DNA from: Lepidonotus clava
Lineage: Eukaryota; Annelida; Polychaeta; Phyllodocida; Polynoidae
Assembly: GCA_936440205.1 (NCBI GenBank)
Contig: OW387145.1
Coordinates: forward strand, 16,367,396 to 16,431,395
Direction: 5' to 3'
DNA length: 64,000 nt
The notes beneath the pieces are model-generated. The model did no database searches, was not told the DNA's origin, and saw only the letters and a program-made list of their open reading frames with translations. Positions 15,746-28,400 of this stretch are shown one piece after another (position 1 is the first letter of the stretch; each line of letters begins with the position of its first letter). Both the position numbers and the translations under genes were made by a program.

Positions 15746-15798
15746 GGTACTTGCGGTGGTGCTTGCGGTGACCCACCGCAAGCACCACCGCAAGTACC
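15746..15798. repeat. Perfect 25-bp hairpin with 3-base loop
   Basis: The left arm 15746-15770 is exactly the reverse complement of the right arm 15774-15798, around the loop ACC. The arms are built from GCGGTGGT/ACCACCGC repeats. Outside it, ATATTCCAC near 15635 is answered by GTGGAATAT near 15720, and GCGGTGGG/CCCACCGC pairs recur from 15530 to 15800. The block looks like a small foldback element or cruciform-forming sequence. No coding is seen. Confidence 0.9.
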
Positions 15799-16021
15799 AC
15801 TGCAAAATGATTTTATATTGTTTTACATGATTTAATTTTTTTTTCACTTTTATGTGTTTTTATTATCATTTCTATGACTTTTTTTTATGATTTTATATCT
15901 ATATTCTATAATTATTTTATATCGTTTTCTTTTGAATGCTTGCGGTGGCAGAAACGAACATGTTGGTTTCTGAAATTCAAGTTACTCTCGGTGGTTGAGC
16001 TCAAGAGACGTGGAGGCCCAG

Positions 16022-17826
16022 CCCAGGCAAGAATGCGACGTTATAATAACGTTATTGTGACGTCATTTTTTGGTTCTTGTTACGTCGCATTTCGACGTTC
16101 TATAGACGTAGATTTGATGGCTCCCAATCACGTCTCTGAGACTTCCAATGCGACGTCGCAAAATGACATTCTTATCACGTGTTTCTGCGACGTCACAAAA
16201 TGACTTTCTTGGTACGTTCTTGGTACGTGTTTCTGCGACGTCACATTGCAACTTTCAAATAATGATTATGTGGATTAGAAACTACTGCTGCAACGTTGCA
16301 CCATAACATACTGGCGACATGATTATACAGTCATATTGTAACCTAAATTATATTCCAATAAGGTTACTTTGTGACAGGTTCTGTTAAGGTTTTTTTGTGA
16401 CCCACCTATGACCAAACATTATACTATACATCATACTATAACTTTCCCAAGACAAGAAATCTTGGGTTTCCAGCTTTGGTCACAGTGACTTGGGGCCTTT
16501 TAAGTAAGTACTTGTGTACCCAGGCCCTTTCTATAGCTGGCAAATGTCAGATATCAGGCCAGGGGACAGACCCACTCAGTATCCCATTGTGAAAGATTGA
16601 AAAAGGTGTTTTCATGGTACTGGTCATTTATTTCAGCCAAAACAATTAAACTAAACCATAAATATGTTTCTAGAAGATAGTTTGATATTTCATAAAGAAT
16701 AGTGTTTCAGCAGCATTTAAACATATTTGAAAAATAGTGATATAAACCACAAAACCTTGAACTTTAGCCTTTTCTCAACTTAAATGGTATTGCACTGTCC
16801 CCTGGTGTTGAAAAACAGTACTATCAATGGTTATGGCTAGACTAGGAAACAAGGTACTTGTGATGTTCTGATTTAGTTAACCCTTTAGCCCCCAATCCGG
16901 CCATAGCCGCCCGAGGGTGTACTCCCCAATCCGGCCGTAGCCGCCCGGAAAAACGACGATTTTTCCTTAATTTTTCCATATTTTTCCAATCACAACACTT
17001 TAATAAGTTTTTAACTTACAAAAATGGCAAATATATCGTTTCAAAGCTTATTTAATTGCCTATTTAATACCACAAACCAGGTGTTAATAATTCTTGTTGC
17101 CATTGATGGATGAGTATTTGAAGTTCCTCAATCAAAGTAAATTTAAGGGATTCCTGAAGGAAATCCATGGAAATCCTGGGGAAATACAGCAATTCACAGT
17201 CGCAGTCTGTGGGATCTAAAGGTTAAGTTGTGACTTAACCTAACCAGAACGTCACTGAGACATGGTGATTAGGTATGGTTCAGACCAACCTAAACACAAT
17301 GTTCTTTTGACGTACTGTTAAGGTGTAGTTAAGACCTAACCTAATTAGAATGTCGCAAAGACATCACAATTTTGGTCGCAGCGACGTTTCTGGGAGCCAT
17401 CAAATAGACGTCGCTACAGCGTCGAAATCTCACGTAACAAGAACGTCTCTTTAGGTTTGGTTACAACTTCACTCAGTCAGTACGTATCAATTATGTACTT
17501 TTTCAGTTAGGTCTCTATGTCACCTAATCAACACGTCATAACTACATTCTTTTTAGGTTTGGTCATAACCATACATAATTAGTTTGTATCAGTTACGTTC
17601 TGTTTGAGTTATGTCTCAACCAGACCTGATTGGCACGTCACTGTGATGTTACATTGTAAGGGGGTTCTAACCTGATGTTCATAGAACGTTATTATAACAT
17701 TCTTTTTATGGGATGTCATAACATCCCCCTAAAATCACGTAACTGTTACGTAGTTTTATCTGGGTTATAAACCGACCAAAATGGTATGGTCACAGAACGG
17801 TTCTGTTACGTCGCTTCTTGCCTGGG
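16022..17826. mobile_element. Foldback-like non-autonomous DNA element with ACGTC-rich arms
   Basis: The ends are inverted: CCCAGGCAAGAATGCGACGT at 16022 and the complement of CCCAGGCAAGAAGCGACGTA ending at 17826. A further inverted match, ATTTGATGGCTCCCA, occurs at about 16113-16127 and in complement at about 17387-17402. Both arms are crowded with GACGT, CGTAAC and TAACCTA words in short diverged units. No transposase is inside. A clear target-site duplication was not found, so the ends could be off by some bases. The superfamily is not assigned. Confidence 0.5.
16889..16947. repeat. Two-copy GC-rich tandem repeat
   Basis: CCCCAATCCGGCC[A/G]TAGC followed by CGCCCG occurs twice, about 35 bases apart, inside the foldback-like element. 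It stands out from the AT-rich surroundings. No function is assigned. Confidence 0.7.
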
Positions 17827-20352
17827 AGTGATGTGGAGGAGGCGTACATTACATATCGACATGCGACATGACCACTTCTCATCGACAAGTCGCATAGGGC
17901 TGAACTATGAACAGGGGTACCGAGCACATTTCGATTGGGGTTTTACTATTTGGAAACGTTTGCTATAGCAAGCTGGGGAGGGGGAGCAATTGCAACCTGT
18001 ACCTACCTTTTGGATCTCGAACCGTATTTAAATATAAACTGATGTTTCATTCTCTTGAGTGATATGGCTTATATCCCCTTCCAGTAAAGAAAACTGGTGT
18101 TAAAGCTACATACACTATCATGAATATAAGAGCGAAAGACAAGCTATTTCAGGTTAGAATTATCCTGGACCTGAATCCTAAACTACTCCTTCATTCTCAA
18201 GAACCTTGGCCGACTTTCTATGTCGTTTATGATTAGGTCTCATAACCTGATATGGCATAGAGCCTACGCCAAACAACTAATTGGGAAAAATAACCTCCTT
18301 AATTTACCTCGCTTTAAGATGATAACATCTGTGGAAACGGTAAGATACGTTTATGTGTCACGCGGAATGTATATGATCAGATATACCACTTGGCGTGCAG
18401 GTGAAAATAAGTATCATTACAGAGGCGGGGCAAAACGCATAGTGGAAAAAGGTGTTTTCATTACGTTATTACGTATACCTGTATGCTACTTGGTGATTGC
18501 ATTATACAGTAATCACCCGCTGCGAATACACTACATAGTTTGATGTGCGTAATTAAGCGTTAAGTAGACCTACGCTAATATTACTGTAAACGGCAAGAGG
18601 TTCTCTCAAAGCCATTTTACATGTACACAACAGTAGAATCAGGCTACCAAAACACAATAACTTTCTTTAACCATATGTGCTGAAAGGAATCTTAAAAGCT
18701 GTTATTATTACAATTGGTCATTGCGAAAGGGGCTACTGGCAATAAGTGTCCGCCAATGCATTCTTTTTGTGTTTATATAGCATCACAACGGCTTGGAACA
18801 ACATTGTATGTTTCCATGAAAGAGAAAATCCATGCAATATTGCCATTTTTATAGAAACCCCAAGTGGTGTCGCTGCCACAGGGCGGGCATATTTCCTGTT
18901 GGCCTATACGTGACGTCGCGTATATCGAAAACTGTAATCAAGAGACGTTGCGCGCTAGTATTCTAATATAGGCGGCAGGCACCATATCCCTATTTTCTTA
19001 TACTACTCACTATGATCTCTTCGCCCATACAGTCGCTCCACGCAATTATAGACTGATAGTGGAATATATATTCAGAGTATATAAGCTAGGAGAGACTAAA
19101 CATTTGGCCTTGAGTTTTATTCAGGGATCAGCAACATACTTGCCGTTGGGCTGTATGATGGAATGATTCAACAAGAGGTAGGCCTAGTGACACCAACTAG
19201 ATTTGGGTAGATTGTAATTCTCCGATGTCTGTCATTTTTACTGAATGAAACTGCAGCAGCTGCCCTTTAGATAAATGTGGTTATACGAAAGATGAAAGCA
19301 ATAACTAACGACTAAACTACCACTGGTACCTGCATTTCTATATAAAAAAAACGTTGTGGGAATTCCATCAACTGCCGAAGTGACCATCATGATAATAATT
19401 GCTTACACAGACATTGGTCAACAGTGTATTGCCATATTATGTTGACTTATGAATCAATGCATGTCCATGCTTATTTTAGGTTATTAAAATGGTATATGGA
19501 CCGCCTAGACCAATAGTATGGTGAGTACACATTGTTAGTCAACTCGGCCCACTGGAATACCTCAATGATTTTTTATTAACGATGTATAGTAGACAATAGT
19601 AATTTGCATAATGGGTCACTTTGCGCGGAAGACGTCTTAGCAGACGTGACAAAGACTATGATTAAGTGTTAATTGCCAAATGATCGGACAATGAATTGTT
19701 TGTATCAACAACAACAACAACAATGTTTGTTATATTTGTCTTCAAAAGGTTCCTTAGAACAGCACACAAAAAGTATGTGAATATATTGACTTGAATTGTC
19801 TAATTCCATGACTTGATGTTGTTTATAATATTATGGTTTTGTATTTGTATTATATAATTACTATCTTCTGGAAGATCAGGGGCAACCCTGAAGTTGATTT
19901 TGATAAATTAAAAAAAAAAAACAACAGCAAAAAAGAAAAAAGAAGAAGACAATAGGCCTAGATCCGAACATTAGGCCCTACATTACAATCTATCCTTTAA
20001 AGGAGTGTTATTTTGGACCGGACCCTGATCTTTGAACTTCATCTGACAACCACCGTTTCAAAAGAATTATAGTAGGTAAATAAAATCCGATTTGAATTGA
20101 AACTATAACAAGTTTAGATATCTAAAAGTCATGTTTAAACCAATTAAGTTTATACATAGAAATGCACTGCTATACTATACTCTCGACTACCTGTCCATAA
20201 CATTTTTATTCCAAAGGGATCCATGCTATTCTTCACATGACTTAACAAATCAATTCATATTGATTGCAATTTCAAAGTGAGCCCGTACTCTTTTTACATG
20301 AAGAGTCTTTTATACTACAAAATCAGTGTTAATCCCACAAAGCAGCGCTTAC

Positions 20353-20500
20353 CTGCACTCTCAAACCTCTTTCTTCGTCCTTTTGAATGAGTGAGCGGCG
20401 CGTCTATTGAGGTCGGTGTATGAAAGAGCTGCCTGTCTCCTTGAAGTCTGCCTTCCCCCAGGAAGTCGTCGGCGGGGTTTGCCGCCTCCAATATTATACT
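20353..20500 (-). other. Candidate 5' UTR exon and promoter of the receptor guanylate cyclase
   Basis: On the minus strand a good donor (GCAG|GTAAGC) ends at 20353. The first coding exon has an acceptor just before its ATG (CCAG|GTATGG, exon edge 13952), so at least one upstream non-coding exon is required. The stretch 20353-20700 is GC-richer than its surroundings, and a TATAATA-like word lies at about 20491-20498 on the minus strand. The link between this donor and 13952 is inferred from signals alone, and the transcription start is a guess. Confidence 0.4.
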
Positions 20501-20723
20501 GGGAGCAGCAGTGGTTCTATGTCAGCGAGCTGGTCTCCCATTGGGCAGCTCATTAAGCGTGTGTAAACAAGGCGTCGGTGACACTGACCGGGCGTCCCCT
20601 CCAGTGACCGGCCCCCTCACCGCAGCGCCCCCTAGGTCCGCTCCGGAGAAACACCGACTGCGACGATCAGGGGCAATGGGCAGGGGATGTGCCCGCGCCT
20701 GCGCAGCGCAATATCCCAACTAA

Positions 20724-22453
20724 TATATGGATGCATGCTTTCCTCATACATGCTCATAGTGATATTCCTAATCACTTAACAAGGATGCGTCTATCCCCAT
20801 GCAGGTGGCCCGACACGTTGTTCCATATAGATAGTGTGCCGGATGGGCGGATGTTATTTCAGTGTAATGATCCTCAGCTATTTTCCCCCTTTAGAAAGCT
20901 CTACCGAAATGCAAGGTCAGAAGAGCATTTTCTTTACACCTAGATTGATTGGTTGGTTAGTCAAAATAGAAGAAAAGCTGATTTCCATGCAGTGTTATAT
21001 TTTGGCTCAGCCATTATCTATAGTCAATGAGTGTTCAAGCTAGAGCTGAGGCATAAAGTTGTCTTCCTTGGGCTACCGTGCCCATTCACAGACTATACCC
21101 TGGGTCAATTAATTCTGACCAACTGTACCCTGGTGCTATACTGACAGTAGGCCGGGTTTACAATAACATTTTGGGAACTACCATCTGGTAGATCTATACA
21201 CTTTGAATCCCTTGGCCGCTCATGTTTGCTCACACCTTAATAGACTATGCCCTGGGTATACTAAGGCTATTTTACTAGACCTTTGGGATTTGTAGGGTGT
21301 ACACTTTACTACTTTAAAATATTGAACCCAATTGCGTTATAGAATTAGGAAAACATCCAAACAGAATGCTCGCTTCTTATTGGCTACTGTGTATACCTAG
21401 GGCATGCATACCCGGGGGCAACAGAGAGTGGCCAACGAATTTGTCTTGGTAATTCCACAATTGTCAAAGCTTGATGAATCAAGATGTCATTTGAGGTCAG
21501 GAACTACAGGTATAATTCTGTTATAGTCATATAGTTGTTAAAATATATATCGAAAACACGGTATCGTGCATGAGTTATAATTAGTATTTTATAGATCTGA
21601 AGTACATAATAATTATTATCATTGATTTTCTATAGGGTGCTTTCCCTAATTAGTCATTTTGCCATCCTTACCATGGAAATAGGTAATAATAGAGTTGACA
21701 TGCTGACCATGGTAGCTGAAAGCCTTTGGAACCAAGTCACACTAGTATAAGCTCCCTTGGGCAGAGAAGGCTCAGCCCGGGAGGTTCAGTCAGACTCTCT
21801 TTTCACTAGTTAGAGCACGATATGGTGGTTTGAATATAGTTAATTCACAGATCATATAAGGAGCCATTACTAATTACGGCTTCACCAGTGAGGTTGGTCA
21901 GGCATCATGAATAATAAGTGGTAATACATAAGTACGTGGAGAAAGTTATTTTGTAGTTGGTTAACCTCTGGTTGTCCCTTGAGGAGATTCCTGAGAAGTA
22001 GATGACAGACCTGCTCTCTGGGTGAATGATCTATACCAAAGAACGGGATATGATGATTGAGACCTCCCCTCTATCAATCAAACTGAAGTTCTAAGGTCAG
22101 AATATCTCCATCTCCAAAAGGGCAGGGGTAAAGAGTCGTCGAACCCTACTGAATTCGATAAAATTGTCATTTTATTCAATCAGATTAGCATAAAGAAGTG
22201 AGCAATTACCATTGTATGTAAACTAGTGTTTCACAAATGGAAATAACATCTTAAATCTATATTTGCAATGTCATTTTCTGCAAAGAACTTGTATAACCAT
22301 ATAAGTTGTATAGGTTACAAAGACCCTCTGTGGGATACATGAGAGACGTTCACAGATTGAAGAGGTCATAGAGACCCTGATGTAAGTGACAGATACCATA
22401 TGTATGGACATTATAGATTGTCGAAGTCATAGGGGCCCTGATGTGAATGCCCT
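20724..22453. other. Spacer between the guanylate cyclase and iRhom genes
   Basis: No gene was recognised. The stretch contains repeated short phrases (ACTATACCCTGGGT, CATAGAGACCCTGATGT) that suggest decayed repeats. A TTTATT word at 22171-22176, the minus-strand AATAAA, lies about 280 bases past the iRhom stop codon and could be its poly(A) signal. Confidence 0.5.
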
Positions 22454-25400
22454 TCACAGATTCAGGAGGTCACAGAGACCCCTGCTGTAAGACAGACAGG
22501 TGAATCCTACACACGGGGCACAGGCGGCGGCCAATGTCTGTACACTATACAGCATGTAGAGCACCAGCGACATCACGGCCACAAGGCCAAGCAGGGTTAG
22601 AGCCAGTAGTAGTCGTCTCCTTACAACCTGTAAGAAAGTAATAAGAGTGATGATAGGGAAAATCTATAAACACTAATGAATAAATCAGCCTTTTTGACTT
22701 ATCATATGTGGGAATGCCATAAACTAAGAGACCTTGGTAGAAGGGAGTCACCCCATTCATTTCCTCATCACCAGACTCTCTCTTCAGATAGATCTTAGTT
22801 GGACTATATAATTACATTAGGCTAGACATTAAACAAATCTCTCAAATTCAAAACCATGTAAAATGACTTAAGTGATACAAACCATAATCATATCTAATCA
22901 AACATTGAAAAAAGAGGTACCTTTATATAAACAAAGTACATGTATAACTTCATTATGATATGTTGAGGATAACAATATGCTTCTCGAAAGGTGACACAAA
23001 TATAACATTATACAGGGAGTACATATACCTGCCAGCGGCCAAAGCAGATGTAGGGGAGAAGGCTGACTGCAGCTAGCCCTCCGGTGACGTATCCTCCAAG
23101 TAACTCCCAGTTGTCGACGTAGGGCAGGGTGCCCAGCAGCAGCATGGAGCCACCCAGGAGGACCAGTTTGCCCACCTCCCACCAGGGGCGGGTCAACAGG
23201 GGCAGGCAGTGCAGCAGCTCCACTGAGACCACCCCCAGAAGGCCCCCCACCGGGCCCTGGGCGCCCGAGTGAGGCACGAGAGGGGTCATAGCCGCACCCA
23301 GCTGTCAGGGTCAACGAATACTCATTGAATAAAGCATTGGCAAATTAACGGTAATATACTTCATGATAATAAAATCAATTTTAACAGGGTTAATGGTTAC
23401 ACTAGAGATATACCTGTGTGAAGGACTATGCCATAGGCCTACTTCGATAATAATATAAAAAAGTTAACGAAATTGTCCAAACCAATATAACAAGCTCAAT
23501 TAGTGAAGAATGTTAAAAAGTGTTATCAACCAACGTGTTTTTCCCTTGACAGGTATACAGGTATAACATTACTGTAGGCTTATATATAATTTGACTTGAT
23601 AGGTAAAGCCGGATCTACAGGTGAGCTTCTCCACTGACGCTCTCACCGTGAGTCCGCCGATGCCCGACACCAGGTAGATGAGTGTCATACGGGGCGCCCC
23701 TGCCCCCGCCTCCACCCGCCGCCCAACCACCGCCAGGAGCGCCACCTGCGGCACGAAGACAAACACGCCAGGGGGCAGCACCACGCCCGTCAGGAGGCGC
23801 CACTGCTGGGCGGGTGACGTCACGTCCGGCGTCGGCAGCGTCTGGTTGGAGATGGGCAGTGAGTCGGGGGTAGGGGGTGCAGGGGGGTCGACGCCACATA
23901 GACGATGTACGCAGTCCACCTGAAGAGGGGCAAAGGTCTTCTGTAATCATTTGTAGGTTTAGCAGATCCTAAAGGCTCGATCTCTGCTCATAGGCTAAAC
24001 GGAATCTACATGAAAGGGTCGGAGGGTTATATCCTCTTCTAGTCATCTGCCTATCGATTTACTGATATGGTAGGATTACCAGGAAGGGGCCATCCGCACA
24101 TTCATAGCAGGCAATGCAACTATTAAACTTCAAATAAGCCTGCCCCTTTCCAAATCTACCTTTATATTACATCAAGCGTAGATGTCTGCATAGAATGATT
24201 CAAAATGCCACATATTAAGGATAGACTGGTGAATAATGGTATCACATTTAATACCTCTATACGTGTCGTTTTTGACGTATTCAACGTTTTATATTCATCA
24301 GGGCGTGACAAATTCGAGTCTCCAGTGGCCCAGGACCACCTGAAAACATTACTAGGCGACTAAATTGAGGGTTCGCTTGCCTATTATAGCAAACGACAAT
24401 ATACAGGAAGATGTTTGGGATTAAACCTTTTGATCATCAGCTGATCATATAGGCCGACATCCATATCATACTCATATACCGAGGTGGGCAATCAGATCCG
24501 ATTTTTTTTCTAATCAGTACTTATAGACACATTTAATGCCAATAATATCCTGTGCCCTCACCTGGCTGCAGTGCTCGGGTCCCTGGGCGTGGTAGATACC
24601 CCCTAGGTAGTCGCAGTGAAACTCGGTCACCATCTCACACTCCCCGACCAGCCCTACACAGCACGGTCGCGCCACCTGGGTGCCGTTGATGGCACTAGGC
24701 GGCCTCCAGGAGCAGGGCAGGTCGGCTAGCCACTCGCCTATACCTGGACAAGGGACAGGTATCCTTTGTAAGTTTATACTACATGCAGGTAAATGTATAC
24801 GCGTGTCTTAATACAGGTTCCTTTTATTCAAATACAAATAAAGAAAGATAAAAATTTTCCAAAAGGGGGTGTCATCATGCATAAAGGCTAGGTACTAAAA
24901 CGGCGGGCTTTTGCACGCATGTACATGGCTTTTCCTAGAAATTTGTTTTATCATGAACATTGGTTTATTGTGTATAGTTGTTTATGGCGTCGATCCATGC
25001 AGAACAATAGATAAAATTCTAAAAGGTGTTGAGTGCTCCGTCTGGTATTATGGAAACCCTTCCAAGCAAAGAGCCCATTAAGTGACCTTGCCATATTTCA
25101 ATTCTTTTCCCAAATCAGTTATTCATAAAGCAACCCAGGCCTGTACACAGGTTCCGCCATTTAACTCTACCCTGTCCACTGGGTTGACGTACCGTCGGTG
25201 AGGACGTCACACTCGTGCCGTGTGCTGGTGGCCGACGTATCCCCCAGTGCCATCTGACAACACCCCAGCCGGCGGTCGGGGCGGCCCGAGGCGTTGGACA
25301 GACGGGCCGCGATGGTGATGTCGGGCCTCAGGCACGGCGCGAACAGCGCACCACTGCCTACAAACGGATGGTCAAACGTTTAAAGCGTGGAAACCTGAAT

Positions 25401-28400
25401 AAGTAAAAACTTGCAAATACTTCTTTTTTTCAATTCAAGGGTTTTGCCAAACGTATAAAAAAGATTTTTTTAAAGGTTTATTTCATAACATCCATTAAGG
25501 TTTCCCCTGGTTTTCGGGATATTACAGAAAGGTGGAGGTAGTAATGAGGTGATTTATACAGGAGACATTCACACGAGAACCAACATTTGGAACTTATTTT
25601 GATTCTTTTAACTGCATCTGTGATCTCATACAACGGCAGTCGTGGCCGAGTGGTTAAGGCGATAGACTAGAAATCTATTGGGCTCTGCCCGCGCAGGTTC
25701 GAATCCTGCCGACTGCGTAGAAACCTTTTTCATCATTTCTAATGTGTCAAAATACCTCATCTCACCAAGGCAGGCAATAGCAGTTCGGGTCTGATGTAGA
25801 AATTAAGGATCGACAATACTAATAATGGCGCGTCATATATGCGGTTATCAGCATTGCGCCATACCTTAGAGAGGTAAAATGGTACAATATACACACAATA
25901 TAGACAATGTTTGTCTATCTTGTGATGTACTACATGATCTAGATACATGATGCGATTTGAGAAAATATGATTAATAGCTCATTTAGTCCTTAAAATAAAA
26001 GCCCTTAAGTATTATGACTGCATAATACAACAATATTTCAGAACTAACTATAATTAAAAGATTCTAAGAAAAGACATTGAGATGATTGAGTGGTATCCTT
26101 ACTGACGAGGGCGCTGGGCGGGGGGCCGACCCAGGGGTTGGGGTCGGTCCAGCGGGTGACGGCCTCCCGGCCCCGCAGGGTGGACACTCCGGGCGCCGTG
26201 GTCGGGGAGCGCAGGAAACTGACCCGCGCCACGCCATGCGTGCTGCACATCACCAGCAGGGCCAACGCCTGCAGCTTCAGAAAGAGAAAGGAGGTAAGGA
26301 CTGACTGATTTATAAAAAGGTTAGGCCGGGAATAAGTATTCGATAAATGCATTTAGAAATTAATCCAGTTCTTATGGAATTGGGCATAAAATCATCCATG
26401 TACACCTTCCATTCGATTAAAAACGACTTGCTAGAAATATTATAATGTGTGCTTCCTCAGAAGTGACTAAAAACGGGAAAGACGCTTATCTGCTGTAGTC
26501 ATGGACGTACACCGATAAAAACATCCCAATACAGGCAAGTCTCAATGCACCTTAAATTAAGAAAAAAATAATGCAGAATTGACAGTCTGCGGCTCGCCTG
26601 CTACCAGAATGAAGATGAAGGTGGCGTAGGGCCTGTACTCTACGAGCTGCTCCAGCTGCACCTTGACGTAGGTGGGGAACTCGTGCTTGTCACCCCCCGG
26701 CCGGCCCTCATCCAGCCGGTCCCTCCACTCGGCCGGCACGTCCTTGAACGGCCCGCAGTAGTAGGCTAACAAGACACAAACTACACGGTGAGAAGGTACG
26801 GAGACAGAGAATTAGGAAGACTACACTTTTTGTCATCAGATCTTAATTCACTAATTATGACCATGTTTGACTGATGAAGTGCTCTTAGAAATCCTAACAC
26901 CAAACTTGCTGGGTTGTTATATCAGCTTTTATAACTTGTTAGGCCTATAATAATTAATATAAGATATTGCAAGTCACCAGGAGGGGGCTCCAGAGAAATT
27001 TCCGGATATTTAATTTCGTCTTCCATAATTAAAGTCGAGTCAGAGAGCAGTTCCGGGTAATTGTGGCTGGGAAAAGCCGTTTCAGAGAAAAATTTTCGAA
27101 TTATGGAAAACATTATGGAAACCGCGGATAATTGTGAAAAGCCGTGTTTTGCCGACATCACTCATCGGTGTCGGGAACTCAAAATAATTATGGATAGTTC
27201 TTCCATAATTCTTTTTCGACTTTTTGTTTTGTTCATAATTAATGTTTTACAGTTACCCCAGTTCTTGGCGCTAGTTTTCAACTGACGTTGGAGCACACAA
27301 GTGAGGTGAGCACATGCTATTCATAGTTTTTTTAGGGGTGGTAGATCTAAACATGAATCCCTACTAACATCCTTAGGTTCCACTAACATTATAGGTATCA
27401 CATGATATATAATATTCAAAGTTTTTCGTTTATTTTCTTTCAGAATGGCCCCAGTTAAGAATCGGATGTCCGTGTCCGCTCGGTGTGAGGAGTTGAAGGT
27501 ATGGCTTTTGCCTTCAGCCCTACTGCCTCCAAAGCGAATGAAGCCAGGAAGAGGGAGAAAGCGGTGTAAATCAACTCGAATCTACAAAGAAAGAATCGAC
27601 CCTAGGGTGGAGTTCCCTCGGCCCCGTGATTTTGAAGCACGTTACAGACTGCCACCCGATATGGTCGAGAAACTAGCAGAGGAATTTGAGGCAAGTCCCT
27701 TCTGCGACACCAAAGGCAGTGGGAGGGGTAGGCCCATACCAGTGTTCAACAAGGTAAAGTATATCATGCAATCTTATCAGCATATATATATCAGCATTTA
27801 TATATGATATAAGACTTGCAGTTAGTAGTAGTCCATATCTATGCATTACCCATCCAAAAATGTTAAAAGTAATAGCATTAGTTGCTTTTTTGAATCACCA
27901 TAGACAGCTATAGATATATATAATAAAATATTATATAATATAAAAAAATAATCCTCAGTTTGTTTCCTTTTTTTAAAATCTGTTTTTATATATATATTGA
28001 CAGGTGTGCTACTCACTCAGGTTCCTTGCCACCGGGGCAAGCTTCAAAGTGATACGTGACACCCAAGGTGGATGCAGCTCATCTAGTGTTTCAAGGGCCG
28101 TAAGACAGTTCGTGAAGTTCCTGGTATACAAGAGCAGGACCGGGGTGATTTCCTTTCCAAAGGTAATAACCTTCATTAGTATTAATTAATATATACAGTA
28201 ATGTTATATAGAGAAAGAAATAAAATGTAGGTTAAATGCATACTTCGTGTCCTCAAATAACCTTTCCTATTATATATAATAACTCCATACTATTCTATTT
28301 TGTTTTTTACTTAGAAAGATGACCTACACGAGTCAGCAATTCGGTTCTGTCAGAGGTTCAATATGGAGGATTGTATTGGGTGCATGGACGGCACTCATGT

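Larger units (their letters stand above)
13953..20352 (-). other. Large 5' intron of the guanylate cyclase gene, repeat-rich
   Basis: No exon-like conserved coding was found in this 6.4-kb stretch. It holds a very GC-structured hairpin (15746-15798), a foldback-like element rich in ACGTC words (16022-17826) and a short CAA microsatellite near 19709-19723. The assignment as an intron depends on the 5' UTR exon being correct. Confidence 0.4.

Noticed and set aside
23615-23950. A 111-codon Pro/Gly/Arg-rich minus-strand ORF
   Set aside because: An overlapping frame of the iRhom exon 23647-23919; the iRhom frame has family motifs and matches the neighbours.
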